A stretch of DNA of 64,000 bases, from positions 62,001 through 126,000 of the forward strand of contig NZ_JBLKRT010000003.1 of NCBI RefSeq assembly GCF_047607445.1. Reading direction: 5' to 3'. Under the pieces are notes generated by a model that saw only the letters and a program-made list of their open reading frames with translations, was not told the origin of the DNA and did no database searches. Below are positions 33,874 to 42,384 of the stretch, piece after piece. Source of the stretch: Crystallibacter sulfonylureivorans_A (lineage in GTDB: Bacteria; Actinomycetota; Actinomycetes; Actinomycetales; Micrococcaceae). Made by a program: the position numbers and the translations under genes. Positions within the stretch are counted from its first letter, which is position 1, and every line of letters starts with the position of its first letter.

Positions 33874-34770
33874 TTAGGTTGCGGCAGACTCCCGGCGCTT
33901 CGGAAAGGGGATCACGTCCAAATCCTGCGCCATGACGACGGCGGTGTTCCCGGCACGGGCGACGGCCTGCTCCGCCAGCGGGGACACATCGGCATAGCGC
34001 GAGGAGAAGTGCGTGAGCACCAGCAAGCCCACACCGCCGCCGGCCGCGAGCTCGCCTGCCTGTCCCGCCGTGAGGTGACGGAATCGCGACGCCAGCGCGC
34101 CGTCGTCGTCGCTGAAGGTGCACTCGGCCACCAACAGGTCAGCTCCATCCGCGAGTTCCTCGGCACCAGGACAGACAGCTGTGTCCATGACGAAGGCGAA
34201 CCTCTGGCCCGGCCGCGGTACGCTCACATCTTCCAGCCGCACACCGTTCAGGGACCGCTGGTACTGCAGGCGTCCGACGTCGGGGCCTGCAATCCCGGCG
34301 GCAGCGAGCCGTTCGGGCACCAAGCTGCGGCCGTCGGGCTCCGTCAACCGGTAACCGTAGGCCTCGATCCGGTGGTCCAGCGGCTGTACGTCCAGTCCTT
34401 CGGCAACGGCGCCGGCCGCGCCGTGCGGGTGCAGGTAGAGGTCCAATCCCGGGGTAGCCAGCGATACCAGCGCCCGAACCACCTCCTCGCCCGAGGCCGG
34501 GTAGTGCAAATGGACCGGATGCTCAACCCCATCCAGAACCATCCGGGAAAGCACGCCCGGCAGGCCGTAGCAGTGGTCGCCGTGCACATGCGTGATGCAG
34601 ATCCGGGTAATGCGGCTGGCCGAGACCCCGGCCAGGATCATTTGCCGCTGTGTTCCCTCGCCCGGATCGAACAAGAGCCCCTCGCTGTCCCAGCGCAACA
34701 GGTAGCCGTTGTGATTGCGGGTGCGGGTGGGGGCCTGTGAGGCGGTGCCGAGGACAACGAGGGTGCGCAT
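33874..34770 (-). CDS. rnz: ribonuclease Z
   Basis: Endonuclease that removes 3' trailers from tRNA precursors. The 298 aa form a metallo-beta-lactamase domain with the zinc motif THVHGDHCYGLPG, then CTFSDDD (aspartate ligand) and LTHFSSRYAD (histidine ligand). The N-terminal LGTASQAPTRTRNHNGYLL is the usual RNase Z sequence. ATG 34770 gives the conserved start MRTLVVLGTAS; the frame runs further up to 34947. Divergent from the DUF1992 gene. Confidence 0.9.
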   Translation of the reverse strand: MRTLVVLGTASQAPTRTRNHNGYLLRWDSEGLLFDPGEGTQRQMILAGVSASRITRICITHVHGDHCYGLPGVLSRMVLDGVEHPVHLHYPASGEEVVRALVSLATPGLDLYLHPHGAAGAVAEGLDVQPLDHRIEAYGYRLTEPDGRSLVPERLAAAGIAGPDVGRLQYQRSLNGVRLEDVSVPRPGQRFAFVMDTAVCPGAEELADGADLLVAECTFSDDDGALASRFRHLTAGQAGELAAGGGVGLLVLTHFSSRYADVSPLAEQAVARAGNTAVVMAQDLDVIPFPKRRESAAT

Positions 34771-34883
34771 GGCTCCGAGTCTGCCACCGCGCATTGCCGC
34801 GTGTGGACCGGGCTGGGAAAATATCAGCAATCGATCGGTGACCGAGCAACCGGGCAGAGGCTCTAAGGAGGCGGTGAGGAGAG

Positions 34884-35486
34884 ATGGGCAGGGCTGCGGA
34901 GGACAACAGCCGGCGATGGGAACGGGCCGCCGAGTTGCGCGCCGCACGGGAACACCGCCCGGCCAGCCCGGAGGATGAAGAACAGACCGCTGCGGACGAG
35001 GAGAAGCAGCGGAAGATCCGCGAGATGGACACCTCCCGGCGCGCCGATTACCTGGTCCGGGAGGCCATGGCGCGGGGCGAGTTCGACGACCTGAAATATG
35101 CGGGAAAACCGATCCCGAACCTGGGCAACGGATACGACCCCGACTGGTGGCTCAAGGGGCTGATCGAGCGCGAACACCTCACCGGGCTGGGACCCGAAGC
35201 CTTGCTGTTGCGAACCGAGGACGCAGAGCTGGATGGCCGGCTGGACCAACAGGTCGCGGAACGGCAGGTGCGCGAGATCTTGGAGGATTTTAACGCCCGC
35301 GTGGTCAACGCGCGGCGCCAATTGCAGGGCGGCCCGCCGGTCATCACCAAGACCCGCGACCTGGAATATGAAGTAGAACGCTGGCGCGAACGCCGGGCTG
35401 TCAGGGCCGAAGCGGAGGCAGAAGAGACGCCGGAGCCCGAGCCGAAGCGCCCCTGGTGGCGCCGCATGTGGGACGTCACCGAGTAG
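34884..35486 (+). CDS. DUF1992 (DnaJ-homologue-type) protein
   Basis: A 200-aa soluble protein with the DUF1992 domain, also known from the DNAJC28 family, at residues about 48-120: RADYLVREAMARGEFDDL then GKPIPNLGNGYDPDWWLKGLIERE. A highly charged N-terminus and a Pro/Glu-rich tail ending PWWRRMWDVTE flank it. It has no J domain, despite the frequent annotation. AGGAGAG precedes the ATG. Divergent from rnz and convergent with the kinase gene. Confidence 0.85.
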   Translation: MGRAAEDNSRRWERAAELRAAREHRPASPEDEEQTAADEEKQRKIREMDTSRRADYLVREAMARGEFDDLKYAGKPIPNLGNGYDPDWWLKGLIEREHLTGLGPEALLLRTEDAELDGRLDQQVAERQVREILEDFNARVVNARRQLQGGPPVITKTRDLEYEVERWRERRAVRAEAEAEETPEPEPKRPWWRRMWDVTE

Positions 35487-35496
35487 TTCCGTTAGC

Positions 35497-36120
35497 TCAC
35501 TTCCGCCCGCCGACCGACAGCGGCTGCAAGGCGGCCAATTCCTTCTTTACCTGCCGCTTGGCGACGGCACGGAAGCCTGCTTCCAGGTAGCGTTCCCGTA
35601 CGCCCCGTTCGGAGCGGAAGAGGGCCCAGCCGCGCTTGAGCAGGAACGGCAGCGGTTTGCGGTGCTCGCGCAGGTCGCGGGCCAGCCGGCGCACCGCCGT
35701 CGTGATGGGAGGGACCTTGATAAAGATGGCGTCCACCTCTACACCGAGGCCGCGCAACGGGGCCAGGACGGAATCGGCGAAAATGCCCTCCGCGATCACC
35801 GGGCCAGCGGCAAGACCCACCGTGCGGTATCCGCTGTAGCTGGAAGTGGCGATGGAGTAGTTGGGGATCTCGGTGCGCCCGGTCTGCAGCAACTGCACCA
35901 TGGCGCGGGCCGCGGCGTCGCTGTTCCAGGTACCGGGATGGTCCCAGTCGATCTCCCCGTAAGGTGTTTGCGGCAGCGGCGACGCCGCGGTGTGCTCGCC
36001 GATCTCCCGGTAGAACCCGTCGAGCTCTACGTGTGGGCTGCCGAACCGGGCCGCCAGATAGGACTTGCCGGAACCAGAGGCGCCGCCGAGCAAAATGAGC
36101 GGGGTTTGGGGAGAAGGCAC
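35497..36120 (-). CDS. uridine kinase-type P-loop kinase
   Basis: A 207-aa P-loop NTPase of the uridine kinase-like group. The Walker A motif is GGASGSGKSYLA near residues 12-23, followed by ELDGFYRE (acidic phosphate-acceptor site), and YGEIDWDHPGTWN, a segment typical of uridine/phosphoribulokinase-fold proteins. Start GTG 36120 gives VPSPQTPLIL; a longer open frame exists upstream without conservation. It is not a certain uridine kinase because the substrate region differs from Udk. Divergent from the lipoate-ligase-type gene. Confidence 0.75.
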   Translation of the reverse strand: MPSPQTPLILLGGASGSGKSYLAARFGSPHVELDGFYREIGEHTAASPLPQTPYGEIDWDHPGTWNSDAAARAMVQLLQTGRTEIPNYSIATSSYSGYRTVGLAAGPVIAEGIFADSVLAPLRGLGVEVDAIFIKVPPITTAVRRLARDLREHRKPLPFLLKRGWALFRSERGVRERYLEAGFRAVAKRQVKKELAALQPLSVGGRK

Positions 36121-36266
36121 ATGGCTATTATTCCGTGTCCGCCGCCCCGGACCGCTCCACGCGCGCCGGACGCGCGCAGGAGGGCGCGGGCGGCCGGCCG
36201 GGCCGTAAGATGGCAAGGGTATTCCGCCCCGCCCGGCACGCGGATGAGCACGTTGAGGAAGCAGGC

Positions 36267-37061
36267 ATGACGTTGGAGCAGGCAGCGCAGGCCGCTGGCG
36301 GACTGGAATGGGTCCACCAGCCGGAATCGTTTGGTGCGGAAGCGGACCTGCAGTACGGGCTGGAACTGCTGGCCGCCGCAAAGCAGGGACGGCTTGGCCC
36401 CACGCTTCGCGTCTACCGTCCGGCGCCGACGGTGGCGTTTGGTCAGCGTGACGCACACCTGCCCGGTTTTCAGGAGGCAGCACGGCGCTGCCGCGAACTC
36501 GGTTTCGAGCCGCTGGTTCGCAAAGCAGGCGGCCGTGCCGCGGCGTACCACGAGGGCTGCCTGGTGCTGGACCATGTGGAACCGCTGGCGGACGCCATTG
36601 CCGGCGCGAAGCGGCGCTTCAGCCAGTTCGGCGAGCTCATCGCCGGTGGCTTGCGCGACGCGGGGGTGCTTGCCGCCGTCGGTGAAATCCCGGGGGAGTA
36701 CTGCCCCGGCGAGTTCAGCATTCACGGCGCTTACACGCTCGATCCGCTGCGACGGGTCAAGCTGGTGGGGACCGCCCAACGGGTAGTTGCCGGTGCATGG
36801 CTGTTTTCCTCGGTGGTGGTGGTGCAGGATTCGGCTCCGCTGCGGGAAGTGCTCACGGCCAGTTACGACGCGCTCGGACTGGACTGGGACCCGGCGACCG
36901 CCGGCTCGGCCGAGGACCTGGTACCCGGGCTGACCGTCGCCACGGTGGAACAGTCGCTGCGTGATGCTTACTCCGGCCACGCCGAGGTGCGGGACGGGGC
37001 GTTCGGCGAGCTGGTCGAACGGGTACCGGCGCCCGTTGTAGTCCGGGTGCAGCCCGCCTAG
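36267..37061 (+). CDS. lipoate-protein ligase A family protein
   Basis: A 264-aa member of the biotin/lipoate A/B protein ligase fold that transfers lipoyl or octanoyl groups to lysines. The entry TLRVYRPAPTVAFGQRD is the substrate pocket strand; VRKAGGRAAAYHEG is the variable GGG(R)xxxxH motif; KLVGTAQRVVAGAWL is the family's C-terminal catalytic lysine region. Start ATG 36267 has GAGGAAG upstream; the open frame begins at 36135 without support. It could be a ligase or an octanoyltransferase; activity cannot be fixed from this sequence. Confidence 0.8.
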   Translation: MTLEQAAQAAGGLEWVHQPESFGAEADLQYGLELLAAAKQGRLGPTLRVYRPAPTVAFGQRDAHLPGFQEAARRCRELGFEPLVRKAGGRAAAYHEGCLVLDHVEPLADAIAGAKRRFSQFGELIAGGLRDAGVLAAVGEIPGEYCPGEFSIHGAYTLDPLRRVKLVGTAQRVVAGAWLFSSVVVVQDSAPLREVLTASYDALGLDWDPATAGSAEDLVPGLTVATVEQSLRDAYSGHAEVRDGAFGELVERVPAPVVVRVQPA

Positions 37062-37101
37062 TCTGGAAGGACTTCAAGTCCCGGCACGGTGGAGGCGCAC
37101 C

Positions 37102-38211
37102 ATGGACGGGCCAGCGCAGCACGGTCCGAACATACTGAACGACGCATTGGGCCGGCCGCTGCGGGATCTGCGGATCTCCGTGACCGACCGGTGCAACTTC
37201 CGCTGCGTCTACTGCATGCCTAAGGAAATCTTTGGCCGCGACTTCGTCTTCTTGCCGAAGGACCAGCTGCTCAGTTTTGAGGAGATCACCCGGGTAGCCC
37301 GGATAGCGGCCGCACTTGGCGTGGAAAAGATCCGGCTGACCGGCGGCGAACCATTGCTGCGGCGTGGCATCGAGCAGCTGGTGGCCGAGCTGGCCGAACT
37401 GCGCACGCCCGAAGGCCGCCCCCTGGACCTCGCGATGACCACGAATGGTTCGGTGCTGGCACGCAAGGCAGATGCACTGAAAGCCGCAGGGCTTTCCCGG
37501 GTGACGGTCTCGCTGGACTCCGTCGATGACGCCACCTTCCGCCAGATGAACGACGTCGATTACCCCGTGGCCACGGTGCTGGAGGCCATCGAGGCCGCGT
37601 CCGCCGCCGGGCTTGGCCCGGTCAAGGTGAACATGGTGGTCAAGCGCGGAATGAACGACGACGGCATCCTCGCCATGGCGCAGCACTTCCGCGGCACGGG
37701 GCATGTGGTGCGGTTCATCGAATACATGGACGTGGGTTCCACCAACGGCTGGGACCTGGACCAAGTGCTTCCTTCGGCGGATGTGGTGCGCCGGATCGAC
37801 GCCGAGTTCCCGCTGGAACCGCTGGCCCCCCGCTACGCAGGCGAGACCGCAGCACGGTTCAGGTACCGCGACGGCGCCGGCGAGATCGGGACGATTTCCA
37901 GTGTCACGCAGGCATTCTGCCACGGCTGCACCCGGGCACGGCTGAGTACCGACGGGAAGCTGTTCACCTGCCTGTTCGGCGTCGGCGGCACGGACCTCAG
38001 GGCCCTGCTGCGCGGTGGCACCGACGACGCCGAACTGGCCGGCGTGCTTGCCGGTGTGTGGCGCCGCCGGTCGGACCGCTATTCGGAGCTGCGCAGCGCA
38101 GAGACACCGGGTGTTGGCGCCCCACACGGAGGCGCGTCGGTCCAGAGGGGTGTGCCGCCGGCTGCCGGCTGGCCGGGGCGGAAAGTTGAGATGCACTATA
38201 TCGGCGGCTAG
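37102..38211 (+). CDS. moaA: GTP 3',8-cyclase MoaA (molybdenum cofactor synthesis)
   Basis: Radical-SAM enzyme that converts GTP to the cyclic precursor of molybdopterin. At 369 aa it has the N-terminal SAM cluster motif CNFRCVYC (CxxxCxxC, about residues 32-39), LTGGEPLLRRG, and the C-terminal second cluster in FCHGCTRARLSTDGKLFTCLFG. The extreme C-terminus ends MHYIGG, fitting the GG tail needed for reaction. GGAGGCGCACC precedes the ATG. No other mo genes are nearby. Confidence 0.95.
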   Translation: MDGPAQHGPNILNDALGRPLRDLRISVTDRCNFRCVYCMPKEIFGRDFVFLPKDQLLSFEEITRVARIAAALGVEKIRLTGGEPLLRRGIEQLVAELAELRTPEGRPLDLAMTTNGSVLARKADALKAAGLSRVTVSLDSVDDATFRQMNDVDYPVATVLEAIEAASAAGLGPVKVNMVVKRGMNDDGILAMAQHFRGTGHVVRFIEYMDVGSTNGWDLDQVLPSADVVRRIDAEFPLEPLAPRYAGETAARFRYRDGAGEIGTISSVTQAFCHGCTRARLSTDGKLFTCLFGVGGTDLRALLRGGTDDAELAGVLAGVWRRRSDRYSELRSAETPGVGAPHGGASVQRGVPPAAGWPGRKVEMHYIGG

Positions 38212-38348
38212 GGCTGGCTTATTCACATCGGCGCAATCGGCGGTGCCACCGGGGTGGATCCGGCCGCAGACTGAGGTTAGTTGCCGGTAGGGAAGTAGCG
38301 CTGCCGCCGCGGACGTCCCGGACGTGCTGACCCAGCCCGTATATGGGA

Positions 38349-38392
38349 CACCGCCCGTGCTCAAGCCGAAGTCGGGTTGAACACGGGCGGTG
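38349..38392. terminator. bidirectional terminator between moaA and the MBL gene
   Basis: CACCGCCCGTG (38349-38359) and CACGGGCGGTG (38382-38392) are perfect 11-bp arms, with TCAA/TTGA pairing inside. The structure sits between the convergent genes moaA and the MBL hydrolase. Confidence 0.7.
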
Positions 38393-38413
38393 CGTCAAGG
38401 TTTTGCGGTCTGA

Positions 38414-39043
38414 TCAGTGACCGCGGGCAATCCACTCGTCCAGCTGCGGTGCTTCGGCGCCGATGCTGGTGGCATCGCCATGGCCGGTGTTCACCGTAGT
38501 GTCGGCCGGCAGCGTCAGCAGCCTGTCCTTGATCGACTCGATGATCGTCTCAAAGCTGGAGTAGCTGCGGCCGGTAGCGCCGGGGCCGCCGTTGAACAGC
38601 GTGTCGCCGCTGAACAGCACGCCAGCCGATTCCAGATGGAAGCAGACCGAGCCGGGGGAGTGGCCGGGGGTGTGGATGGCCTTCAGCTGTGTTCCCGCGA
38701 CCTCGAACGTGTCGCCGTCCTTGATCGAGTGGTCCGGTGTGCTGTCCGGGAAGACCGCGTCCCAGAGCATCCGGTCGTCGTCGTGCAGGTAGACCGGGGC
38801 CTTCACCAGGTTACGGAATTCGCCGACGGCCCGGATGTGGTCATCGTGGCCGTGGGTCAGCAGGATGGCCTTCACGGTCCGGGAACCGACCGCGGCGGCG
38901 ATGGCCTGCGGGTCGTGTGCCGGGTCGATGACGAACACCTCGGCGTCGTCCCCGACGATCCACACATTGTTGTCCACATCCCAGGTGCCGCCGTCCAGCG
39001 AGAAGGTGCCCGAGGTGACCAGGTTTTCGATGGTGGCGCTCAT
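38414..39043 (-). CDS. MBL-fold hydrolase coupled to mycothiol formaldehyde dehydrogenase
   Basis: A 209-aa metallo-beta-lactamase-fold protein. The metal motif THGHDDHIRAVGEF and the later IHTPGHSPGSVCF and NTGHGDATSIG are seen. Its start overlaps the mscR stop by ATGA. In mycobacteria (Rv2259-Rv2260) and other actinobacteria the same pair occurs: MscR oxidises S-hydroxymethylmycothiol to S-formylmycothiol, and this protein is the probable S-formylmycothiol hydrolase or a related thioester hydrolase (inference from context). Confidence 0.85.
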   Translation of the reverse strand: MSATIENLVTSGTFSLDGGTWDVDNNVWIVGDDAEVFVIDPAHDPQAIAAAVGSRTVKAILLTHGHDDHIRAVGEFRNLVKAPVYLHDDDRMLWDAVFPDSTPDHSIKDGDTFEVAGTQLKAIHTPGHSPGSVCFHLESAGVLFSGDTLFNGGPGATGRSYSSFETIIESIKDRLLTLPADTTVNTGHGDATSIGAEAPQLDEWIARGH

Positions 39044-40128
39044 GCGACCTCCACCACCGAACGCAGGACCTTGCCCTCGTGCATCTTGTCGAACGCGGCT
39101 TCCACATCCTCCAGCTTGATCCGCTCGGTGACGAAGGCGTCCAGGTCCAGGTTGCCCTGCTTGTAGTGGCTGACCAGCATGGGGAAGTCCCGGGAAGGCA
39201 GGCAGTCGCCGTACCAGGAGGACTTTAGCGAGCCGCCGCGGCCGAACACGTCCAGCAGCGGCAGTTCGAGCTTCATCTCCGGGGTGGGAACGCCAACCAG
39301 CACGACGCGGCCGGCCAGGTCGCGGGCGTAGAAGGCCTGCTTGTAGGTTTCCGGGCGGCCCACGGCTTCAATCACGACGTCGGCGCCGTTGCCGCCGGTC
39401 AGCGCCTGGATGGCCTCCACCGGGTCCTGTTCCTTGGAGTTGATGCCGTGCGTGGCACCCAGCGACTTGGCCAGCTCCACCTTGTTGTCGTCGATGTCGA
39501 CGGCGATGATCGTGGTGGCACCGGCCAGTTTGGCGCCGGCGATGGCGGCGATGCCCACTCCGCCGCAGCCAATCACGGCGACGGATTCGCCGCGCTTGAC
39601 CTCACCGGTGTTGATGGCCGCGCCGATGCCCGCCATGACTCCGCAGCCGAGCAGGCCGACGGCGGCCGGATCGACGTCGTCGTCCACCTTGGTGCACTGG
39701 CCCGCGGCCACCAGGGTCTTCTCGGCGAAGGCGCCGATGCCCAGGGCGGGTGAGAGCTCGGTGCCGTCCTCCAGCGTCATCTTCTGGGTGGCGTTGTGGG
39801 TGTTGAAGCAGTACTGAGCCTGGCCGCGCTGGCAGGCCCGGCACTCGCCGCAGACCGCGCGCCAGTTCAGGATCACACGGTCGCCGGGCGCCAGGTTGGT
39901 GACATCGGGGCCGACGGCGCTGACCACGCCGGTGGCTTCGTGGCCGAGCAGGAACGGGAAGTCATCGTTGATGCCGCCCTGCTTGTAGTGCAGGTCCGTA
40001 TGGCAAACGCCGCAGGTGAGGATGTTCACCAGTGCCTCGCCGGGGCCCGGGTCCGGCACCAGGATGGTTTCGATGGAGACCGGCGCATTCTTTTCCAGGG
40101 CCACTACTGCCCGTACCTTGTGAACCAT
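39040..40128 (-). CDS. mscR: S-(hydroxymethyl)mycothiol dehydrogenase (MscR)
   Basis: NAD-dependent enzyme that detoxifies formaldehyde bound to mycothiol and also reduces S-nitrosomycothiol. At 362 aa it shows the class III ADH layout: CGVCHTDLHYKQGG catalytic zinc, GHEATGVV, structural zinc CGECRACQRGQAQYC, and the long VVIGCGGVGIAAIAGA turn. The deletion and residues around GTELSPALGIGAFAEKTLV fit the mycothiol branch. This is direct evidence for mycothiol use by the organism. The ATG is preceded by GGAAGGAATCACTCCCGC. Confidence 0.94.
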   Translation of the reverse strand: MVHKVRAVVALEKNAPVSIETILVPDPGPGEALVNILTCGVCHTDLHYKQGGINDDFPFLLGHEATGVVSAVGPDVTNLAPGDRVILNWRAVCGECRACQRGQAQYCFNTHNATQKMTLEDGTELSPALGIGAFAEKTLVAAGQCTKVDDDVDPAAVGLLGCGVMAGIGAAINTGEVKRGESVAVIGCGGVGIAAIAGAKLAGATTIIAVDIDDNKVELAKSLGATHGINSKEQDPVEAIQALTGGNGADVVIEAVGRPETYKQAFYARDLAGRVVLVGVPTPEMKLELPLLDVFGRGGSLKSSWYGDCLPSRDFPMLVSHYKQGNLDLDAFVTERIKLEDVEAAFDKMHEGKVLRSVVEVA

Positions 40129-40198
40129 GCGGGAGTGATTCCTTCCTAGCGAAGTCTGGCGAGGCCGTCGTCGGCCACCTTGCCCATCCTAGGAAGAA

Positions 40199-40254
40199 AA
40201 CAGGGGCGCCACAATTTCCAAAACGATTGTTATGAAAACTGTGGCGCCCCTGTT
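40199..40254 (-). terminator. strong terminator of the mycoredoxin gene
   Basis: AACAGGGGCGCCACA (40199-40213) and TGTGGCGCCCCTGTT (40240-40254) are perfect 15-bp arms with a 26-nt loop. On the minus strand the stem is followed by TTTTCTTCC, a U-rich tail rare in this GC-rich window. It closes transcription of mycoredoxin. Confidence 0.85.
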
Positions 40255-40291
40255 GCCTGCACGGCGGATTCCGCCGGAGAACCTGCGGCTA

Positions 40292-40549
40292 TTAGACGCC
40301 CAGGCGCTCCTTGACCAGCGAGAGCGGCGGATTCGTAGCACTGCTGCCATCCGGGAAGAGCAGGGTGGGAACCGTCTGGTTTCCGTCGTTGAGCTTCTCG
40401 ACCAGCTCGGCAGTGCCCGGGACCTCTTCGATGTTGATCTCGGTGTAGCCGATGCCCTGCGCATCGAACTGGGTCTTCAGGCGACGGCAGTATCCGCACC
40501 ACGTGGTGGAGAACATGGTGACGGTTCCGGCAGCAGGCGTGTAATCCAA
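40292..40549 (-). CDS. mycoredoxin (glutaredoxin-fold)
   Basis: Small thiol-disulfide oxidoreductase that works with mycothiol, reducing proteins mycothiolated under oxidative stress. From TTG 40549 it is 85 aa; AAGGAG lies 6 nt before this codon, whereas ATG 40582 has no ribosome site. The active site is TTWCGYCRRLK (C18-C21), with the cis-proline in QTVPTLLF. It is monocistronic, with a strong terminator directly behind. Confidence 0.88.
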   Translation of the reverse strand: MDYTPAAGTVTMFSTTWCGYCRRLKTQFDAQGIGYTEINIEEVPGTAELVEKLNDGNQTVPTLLFPDGSSATNPPLSLVKERLGV

Positions 40550-40707
40550 GGTGGCTCCTTCTGTGTGAAAGCTTGTGTACATGTCAACGCTGCCCCGGCC
40601 GCGGCCATTCCCGGTGCTGGATGGCGGGGGCCGGCGCCCGGGGTTTGGAGCCGGGGCCCGATTGTTTGGTGCCGGGGTCCTTCCCCGTCCGGATCCACTG
40701 ACTGGAC

Positions 40708-40713
40708 CATAAT
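40708..40713 (+). promoter_or_regulatory. -10 hexamer giving a probably leaderless SRAP mRNA
   Basis: CATAAT at 40708-40713 lies 6 bp before the ATG at 40720, so transcription would begin at or just before the start codon. The intervening GGAGGC is too close to the ATG to serve as a normal ribosome site. No good -35 is seen. Confidence 0.45.
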
Positions 40714-40719
40714 GGAGGC

Positions 40720-41427
40720 ATGTGTGGCAGATACGTGATGGCGCGGGGAACCGGCGACCTGGTGGCGTCGTTCGACGTCGATGAGTCCTATGTCGAAGAG
40801 ATCCAGCCTTCGTACAACATCGCGCCGACCGACGAAGTTCCCCTCATCATCGACCGCAGAGCGGCCAGCGGTGACGGGGTGTCCAGAAAACTCATCATGG
40901 CCCGCTGGGGCCTGGTGCCTCCGTGGGCCAAGGATCCCCGGTCCGGCGCACGCCTGATCAATGCACGCATGGAGACCGTCACGGAAAAACCCTCGTTCCG
41001 TAAGGCAGCGGCAAGAAAGCGCGGATTGCTCGTTGCCGATGGGTACTTCGAGTGGCAAAAAACCACGGACGGCAAGATACCGACCTACCTGCACGGCGAA
41101 CACGAAGAGATGTTGGCCTTCGCAGCTCTCTTTGAGAACTGGCCGGATCCTGCGTTGCCTGAGGATCATCCGGACAAGTGGCTGCGGACCTGTACCATCA
41201 TCACCACCCAGGCTTCCGATTCACTGGGGCATATCCACGACCGGACGCCACTGATCGTCCCGGGTGACCTTTATTCGGACTGGCTGGATCCGGAAACAAC
41301 ATCAGAGGCCGATGTTCAGCAGCTGCTGGCCGCCATGCCCGAGCCGCACCTTGTTCCGCGGCGGGTCAGCTCCAAGGTCAACAATGTGCGCAATAACGGA
41401 CCCGACCTTATCGACGAGGCAGCATGA
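40720..41427 (+). CDS. SRAP/HMCES-type abasic-site protein (YedK family)
   Basis: Self-cross-links to abasic sites in single-stranded DNA, protecting them until repair. The 235-aa protein begins MCGRYVMA, where Cys2 is the nucleophile after loss of the initiator Met. It also holds the conserved NIAPTDEVPLI, WGLVPPWAKD, the INARMETV glutamate segment and HIHDRTPLIV with the catalytic His. It lies near the dnaE2 mutagenesis operon at 42.3 kb, which may be a functional association, but no LexA box is visible at its own promoter. Confidence 0.93.
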   Translation: MCGRYVMARGTGDLVASFDVDESYVEEIQPSYNIAPTDEVPLIIDRRAASGDGVSRKLIMARWGLVPPWAKDPRSGARLINARMETVTEKPSFRKAAARKRGLLVADGYFEWQKTTDGKIPTYLHGEHEEMLAFAALFENWPDPALPEDHPDKWLRTCTIITTQASDSLGHIHDRTPLIVPGDLYSDWLDPETTSEADVQQLLAAMPEPHLVPRRVSSKVNNVRNNGPDLIDEAA

Positions 41428-41678
41428 GTGCGCTCTTGTCGGTTCGGAGGAGCGGCTTCCTGGCCGACCTCGCGCTGTTGGCCTGATCGCGCGATCCGAC
41501 ATCGGCGGGATCGTTGGCGGTGTTCCGATTCTCGTGCGCTGCCCCGGCTGTCAGCCGCCCTTTCTCAGCGTTGGCCCGCAGCAATTGCGCCGGACTTATT
41601 GTGCACCAGCCGCCTCTGCTGAAAGCTGGGGGAATAGCCGGAAGCACTGCTTCGGCGCTGTCTGCGGGGAGGAAACCC

Positions 41679-42110
41679 ATGACGGGAAAATTTGTCGCCA
41701 GTTCGACGACGACCATCGCGGCGCCGCGCGATCGCGTCTGGTCGGTGATTACCGACCCCGAAGCCATCAAGGGTTTTATGTTCGGTACCGAGGTCCAGAC
41801 CGACTGGAGTGTCGGCGGGCCCATCCGCTGGCGGGGTGAATGGGAAGGCAAGGCCTACGAAGACAAGGGCCAGGTGGTGGAATTCGAACCCGGCAGACGG
41901 CTGGTCGTCACCCACTTCAGCCCGCTGACCGGTTTGGAGGACGTGCCGGAGAACTACCACCGCCTCGTCTGGACGCTGGAAGAGGTTCCGGGCGGGACCG
42001 AGTTCACCTTGTCACAGGACAACAATGCAACTGCCGAAGCGGCCGAACATTCCAAGCTGATGTGGGACAAGCTGGTGGGCGATGTGAAGTACCTGGCCGA
42101 ACAAGGCTAG
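41679..42110 (+). CDS. SRPBCC (AHSA1-like) protein
   Basis: A 143-aa START-like lipid/ligand-binding fold protein. It begins KFVASSTTTIAAPRDRVWSVITD with the AxxxVW signature of SRPBCC polyketide-cyclase/AHSA1 proteins, then GPIRWRGEWEGKAYED and a terminal long helix (SKLMWDKLVGDVKYLAE). Start ATG 41679 has GGGAGGAAACCC upstream; the frame opens earlier without support. The specific ligand or client is unknown. Confidence 0.8.
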   Translation: MTGKFVASSTTTIAAPRDRVWSVITDPEAIKGFMFGTEVQTDWSVGGPIRWRGEWEGKAYEDKGQVVEFEPGRRLVVTHFSPLTGLEDVPENYHRLVWTLEEVPGGTEFTLSQDNNATAEAAEHSKLMWDKLVGDVKYLAEQG

Positions 42111-42266
42111 GGAAGGGCCGGCAGCGTCCGTCCACGGCGCGGGAAGGGTCGGCGGTGTCTATCCAAGGGTAGGGAGGGGGGCCCCGGCTAGGGAAGGCCC
42201 CACTGCGTCCATCCACAGGGCTTCTTCCCGCTCTGATTTTGTCAGTGCCTGACCCTACGCTTGATC

Positions 42267-42295
42267 TTGGATTCGAACACATATTCGAATAGAAT
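42267..42295 (+). promoter_or_regulatory. LexA box placed between -35 and -10 of the DUF6504-dnaE2 operon
   Basis: ATTCGAACACATATTCGAAT (42271-42290) is a perfect 7-bp inverted repeat. It matches the actinobacterial LexA consensus TCGAAC-N4-GTTCGA at 11 of 12 positions. Flanking it are -35 TTGGAT (42267-42272) and -10 TAGAAT (42290-42295) with a 17-bp spacer, so bound LexA would cover the polymerase site. Confidence 0.8.
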
Positions 42296-42384
42296 AAGAG
42301 GGTCAAGTTTTTCGGCAGGCGTGTTGGTGCAGGGGCGCGTGCTGCAAGCTCTGACCCGTTGTCCAGATGAAAGGTGACTGTGAC

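Noticed and set aside
35487..36483. Longer form of the kinase gene to 36483
   Set aside because: The extension is Pro/Arg-rich without conservation and runs opposite to the lipoate-ligase gene; GTG 36120 begins the P-loop domain.
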